From CAYJXJ01 sp964374095 (GTDB lineage Bacteria; Elusimicrobiota; Elusimicrobia; UBA1565; UBA9628): a stretch of 14,819 bases of DNA. The translations under genes were made by a program, and so were the position numbers. Within the stretch, counting starts at the first letter, position 1. The number at the start of each line of letters is the position of its first letter. Below, piece after piece: positions 12,308 through 14,819 of the stretch. The notes under the pieces were generated by a model. It saw nothing but the letters and a program-made list of their open reading frames with translations, did no database searches and was not told the DNA's origin. The DNA is taken from NCBI GenBank assembly GCA_964374095.1, contig CAYJXJ010000112.1, positions 1-14,819 of the forward strand, written 5' to 3'.

Positions 12308-14495
12308 GCTGGGGGTGAGATTCACGGGAGCCGGGGGCGCGGGAGGAAAGGAAAGGGCGCGAGTCACGCCGCCCGGGTCCCTGGCGCTATGGCCCGCGGC
12401 GGCGGCGGCGGCCCTGTTCCTCGCGTCCGGCTCGCGATTGGCCGCCGTCGGAGCCTTGGATCACCACGAGGCCGGCCACGCGTCGGCGACCCTCTGCATG
12501 ATCGACTCGAACGCCTCTCCCGGCCTGTCGGCCTGGCCGACCTTGCCGTGGATGCTGACATCCTACAACGGCGCTCTCAAATCCTACCTGCTCTATGTGC
12601 CCTTCCGCCTCTGGGGCGTCGAGGTGCGCACCCTCCGGGCGGTCACGATCGGCATCGGGGCCCTGGCTGTGTTCTTTCTGGCGCTGATCGTCGGGGAACG
12701 CCTGGGCGCCGGGCCGGCGGCCGCCGCGAGCCTCTTTTTCGCCACGGACCCGGCCCCCATCCTGTGGGCCTGCCGGGATACCGGCCCGCAAATTCTGATC
12801 CTCTTATTCCAGTCCGGCGGTCTCCTGTGTTGGCTGCGCTCGCTCGAGCGGGAGCGGCGAGACCGCCTGGCGTTTCTCGCCGGCCTGTTCTGGGGCCTCG
12901 CCCTTTGGGACAAAGCGCATTTTGCGTGGTTTCTGGCGGCCTTCGCCGCGACGTCGTGGATCTTTCCGGGCCGCAGGCGTTGGGGAGTCCGGGAATTCGC
13001 GGCGGCGGCGGCGGGTCTGGCGGCCGGAGCCTTGCCCCTATTGATCCACAACGCGGCCGCTCAATTCGGCACACTCTTCGAGTTCGGGCGCGTCGCCGGA
13101 CTCCACGACAATCTCCCCCACGCCGGGTCGGACTTTTATTCCCGGCTCAACGCCGCCCAAACCGCCCTCACCGGGGCGCGTCACATGACGGCCCAGGGCG
13201 TGGCGGTCGGGAGCGACTGGCGCCTGCCGGGGCTTGGGATTCTCGTCATGGCCGGCGCCGCCGCGCGGCGCCGGGATTGGAACTGCCTGCGGGAGGCCGC
13301 GTTCTGGCTGGCGCTGGCGTCGGGGATTCTTCTTCTAGCGATCACTAGCCCGCTTCCCGTCAAGCCCCACCACATGCTCCTGCTCTATCCGCTGCCTCAC
13401 CTGGCCCTGATCGGCCTCCTCGCGCCCGCCGCCCGGCGGTGGCGGCCCCTGCGCGGCGCGGTGCTCCTGGTGGTCGCCCTGGCGGCGGGGAGCAACGCCT
13501 TGACGGTGCTGGTCCGCATCCCCGAGGCCATCTCCATGTCCGGAGGATATGAGCAGGCGCATGCGACGATCGTGGACGCGGCGACATGGATCGAGAACCA
13601 TCGACGCCGGGCCCCCGGCGATGATTTCCTGGTCGATTCCCGCTTGGACATGCGGCTGCGGTTCTACACGAAGGGACGCATACCGTGGCTGATGATCACC
13701 CCCGAACAAGAGATCGGCCGGATCACGGCGGTGGTCATGGAGCGCGTCGCCTCCGCCCCGCGCCACGTCGCCGTCATCCGCCTATCCCCGGACGGCTCGC
13801 TGCCGGCTTCTTTCCAGGCGGCCCTGCGGCGTCTGGCCATCGAGCCTCAGCCTCTGGGCCGCGTCAATCGGCAGGACGGCGGCGCGTGGATCGGGTTCTT
13901 CAGCCTCGGCCCGCCGGGCCTGGACGAGGCGATCCCCGATCCGGAGTGGCGGCGCGTCATCGCCGGGATCGCCGGGCACTCGCCCCGCCAGGCCGGCCAA
14001 CTGCTCGCATACTTGCTCTTTCACCCCGAATCCGCCTTGACCTGGCTCGAGATGAGTTCGACGGCGCGATCCCTGAATCAAACGGCCGCGGCGCGACGGG
14101 CCCTGGCGCGCGCCGAAGGCCTTCCGCTCGATCCAAAAGAGCGGCATCGCGTCGCCCTCATGCGTCATGCCCTTGGCCAGACCGAGGCCGCCGTCGGCAT
14201 CCTGACGCGCCTGATCAGCCGCGGCCCCGCCGGCGCCGAGCTTTACGCCGACCGCGGCGTGTTCCGGGAACTGCTCGGGGAGCGCGGCCGGGCCATCGAG
14301 GACTTTCGCCGGGCGCTGGCCCTGGACCCGCGCTGCCTCCCGGCCGCGCTGTCCTTGGGAGCCATCCTGTCGGGCAGCCAACGCAAGGATGAGGCGCGAC
14401 GCGTCTATGACGAGGCTCTCGAGGCCGTGGAGGGAACAAGCCCTCCCTTGCTTTCGGAGCTTAAGCGCGTCCGGGCGCGGATGTCCCGCGAGTGA
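12306..14495 (+). CDS. GT-C-like (GT39/PMT-type) membrane protein with C-terminal TPR repeats
   Basis: About 729 residues. After an N-terminal hydrophobic segment (about 26-50), a loop carries acidic LDHHEAGHA (51-59), in the position where GT39-type enzymes have their Asp/Glu motif. It is followed by a YNGALKSYLLYVPFRLWG segment and many membrane helices up to about 403. Residues 410-540 form a soluble region. The C-terminal 150 residues are helical, with at least one clear TPR (ELYADRGVFRELLGERG, then AIEDFRRALALDP, 645-675) and a second partial one. The likely role is lipid-linked sugar transfer to an envelope or secreted target, but the acceptor and activity are unproven. The start is ATG 12306 or in-frame GTG 12315; no good Shine-Dalgarno sequence exists for either. 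The gene diverges from the MoxR gene. Confidence 0.7.
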   Translation: MLGVRFTGAGGAGGKERARVTPPGSLALWPAAAAAALFLASGSRLAAVGALDHHEAGHASATLCMIDSNASPGLSAWPTLPWMLTSYNGALKSYLLYVPFRLWGVEVRTLRAVTIGIGALAVFFLALIVGERLGAGPAAAASLFFATDPAPILWACRDTGPQILILLFQSGGLLCWLRSLERERRDRLAFLAGLFWGLALWDKAHFAWFLAAFAATSWIFPGRRRWGVREFAAAAAGLAAGALPLLIHNAAAQFGTLFEFGRVAGLHDNLPHAGSDFYSRLNAAQTALTGARHMTAQGVAVGSDWRLPGLGILVMAGAAARRRDWNCLREAAFWLALASGILLLAITSPLPVKPHHMLLLYPLPHLALIGLLAPAARRWRPLRGAVLLVVALAAGSNALTVLVRIPEAISMSGGYEQAHATIVDAATWIENHRRRAPGDDFLVDSRLDMRLRFYTKGRIPWLMITPEQEIGRITAVVMERVASAPRHVAVIRLSPDGSLPASFQAALRRLAIEPQPLGRVNRQDGGAWIGFFSLGPPGLDEAIPDPEWRRVIAGIAGHSPRQAGQLLAYLLFHPESALTWLEMSSTARSLNQTAAARRALARAEGLPLDPKERHRVALMRHALGQTEAAVGILTRLISRGPAGAELYADRGVFRELLGERGRAIEDFRRALALDPRCLPAALSLGAILSGSQRKDEARRVYDEALEAVEGTSPPLLSELKRVRARMSRE

Positions 14496-14733
14496 TCAGC
14501 GCCGCCAGAGCCGGGGCCGCGTGTCCTCCCATCAACCCGAAGGCCCGGACCGTGCGGTAGCGGCTGTCATCATGATCATCGTCGCTCAGCAGCGCGGCGA
14601 GGCTATCTTCTATGCGGGCACCCAGCCCCAATCCTTCTTCGTGGTCTGTACGGGCCGGGTCAAGGTCACCATTCTCATGAATGTAGTCGGCGCCTGGCGG
14701 GTCCGCAAGTGCGGCCCCCTCAATCTCACCCAT
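14461..14733 (-). CDS. Possible HEAT-repeat protein fragment (weak)
   Basis: A 90-residue frame convergent with, and overlapping by 35 bases, the end of the GT-C/TPR gene. Its C-terminal half resembles a HEAT/PBS-lyase repeat: LAALLSDDD, then RYRTVRAFGLMGGHAAPALAALI. An in-frame TGA lies a few codons upstream of the ATG, and no Shine-Dalgarno sequence is seen, so this is either a short protein, a remnant, or not a gene. The opposite strand of the same bases reads RGEAIFYAG, then SFFVVCTGRVKV, which resembles a cyclic-nucleotide-binding domain. The two readings compete, and base use does not settle it by eye. Confidence 0.3.
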   Translation of the reverse strand: MGEIEGAALADPPGADYIHENGDLDPARTDHEEGLGLGARIEDSLAALLSDDDHDDSRYRTVRAFGLMGGHAAPALAALITRGTSAPGRA

Positions 14734-14819
14734 TACGGCCCACGCAAAGACTTTTCAGAATTTACGGCTCATGCCGGGATAGTGTGGGCTACCGTCCATG
14801 GACGAAACTGAGCCATCCA

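Noticed and set aside
1..14819. Mobile element, CRISPR array, tRNA or rRNA
   Set aside because: No transposase or integrase frame, regularly spaced direct repeats, tRNA cloverleaf or rRNA-like segment was recognised on either strand.

Overview
This is a GC-rich bacterial window with densely packed, partly overlapping genes. No rRNA, tRNA, CRISPR array or insertion sequence is visible. The lineage cannot be fixed from sequence alone. The GC content, the envelope genes and the acyl-CoA catabolic genes suit a GC-rich Gram-negative-type or environmental candidate-phylum bacterium, but that is inference.

Layout. (1) Bases 1-4332, minus strand: a fused DUF58/TgpA-type transglutaminase membrane protein, followed after 26 bases by an aldehyde dehydrogenase cut off by the left edge. 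(2) Bases 4333-4738: a divergent intergenic region with three adjacent inverted repeats at the start of the DUF58 fusion and a perfect 36-bp palindrome. (3) Bases 4739-11118, plus strand: a seven-gene acyl-CoA cassette. Its order is acyl-CoA dehydrogenase, DUF35 Zn-ribbon/OB-fold protein, thiolase-fold protein A, thiolase-fold protein B, a gap with stacked palindromes, a second DUF35 protein, a MaoC hydratase and an acyl-CoA ligase. Most junctions overlap, so translation is probably coupled. (4) Bases 11115-12071, minus strand: a MoxR-family AAA+ ATPase whose stop codon interlocks with the ligase stop codon. (5) Bases 12306-14495, plus strand: a GT-C-like membrane protein with a TPR tail. (6) Bases 14496-14819: a weakly supported HEAT-like open frame on the minus strand.

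How the genes may work together. The plus-strand cassette has an activation enzyme, a desaturase and a hydratase. It has no visible 3-hydroxyacyl-CoA dehydrogenase and no thiolase with the normal cysteine nucleophile. It has two thiolase-fold proteins without that cysteine and two DUF35 partners. The closest established logic is the steroid side-chain system, where a thiolase-fold aldolase (Ltp2) works with a DUF35 domain of ChsH2 to cleave a 3-hydroxyacyl-CoA by retro-aldol chemistry. I infer a similar ligase, dehydrogenase, hydratase, aldolase route here on an unknown, probably branched or cyclic, acyl group. The aldehyde dehydrogenase could take an aldehyde product, but it lies on the other strand in a different transcription unit.

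The MoxR, DUF58 and transglutaminase proteins usually form one operon. Here the MoxR gene and the DUF58-transglutaminase fusion lie on the same strand but are separated by the whole 6.8-kb opposite-strand cassette. Two related palindromes, at 4546-4581 and 12169-12192, sit in the two divergent intergenic regions on either side.
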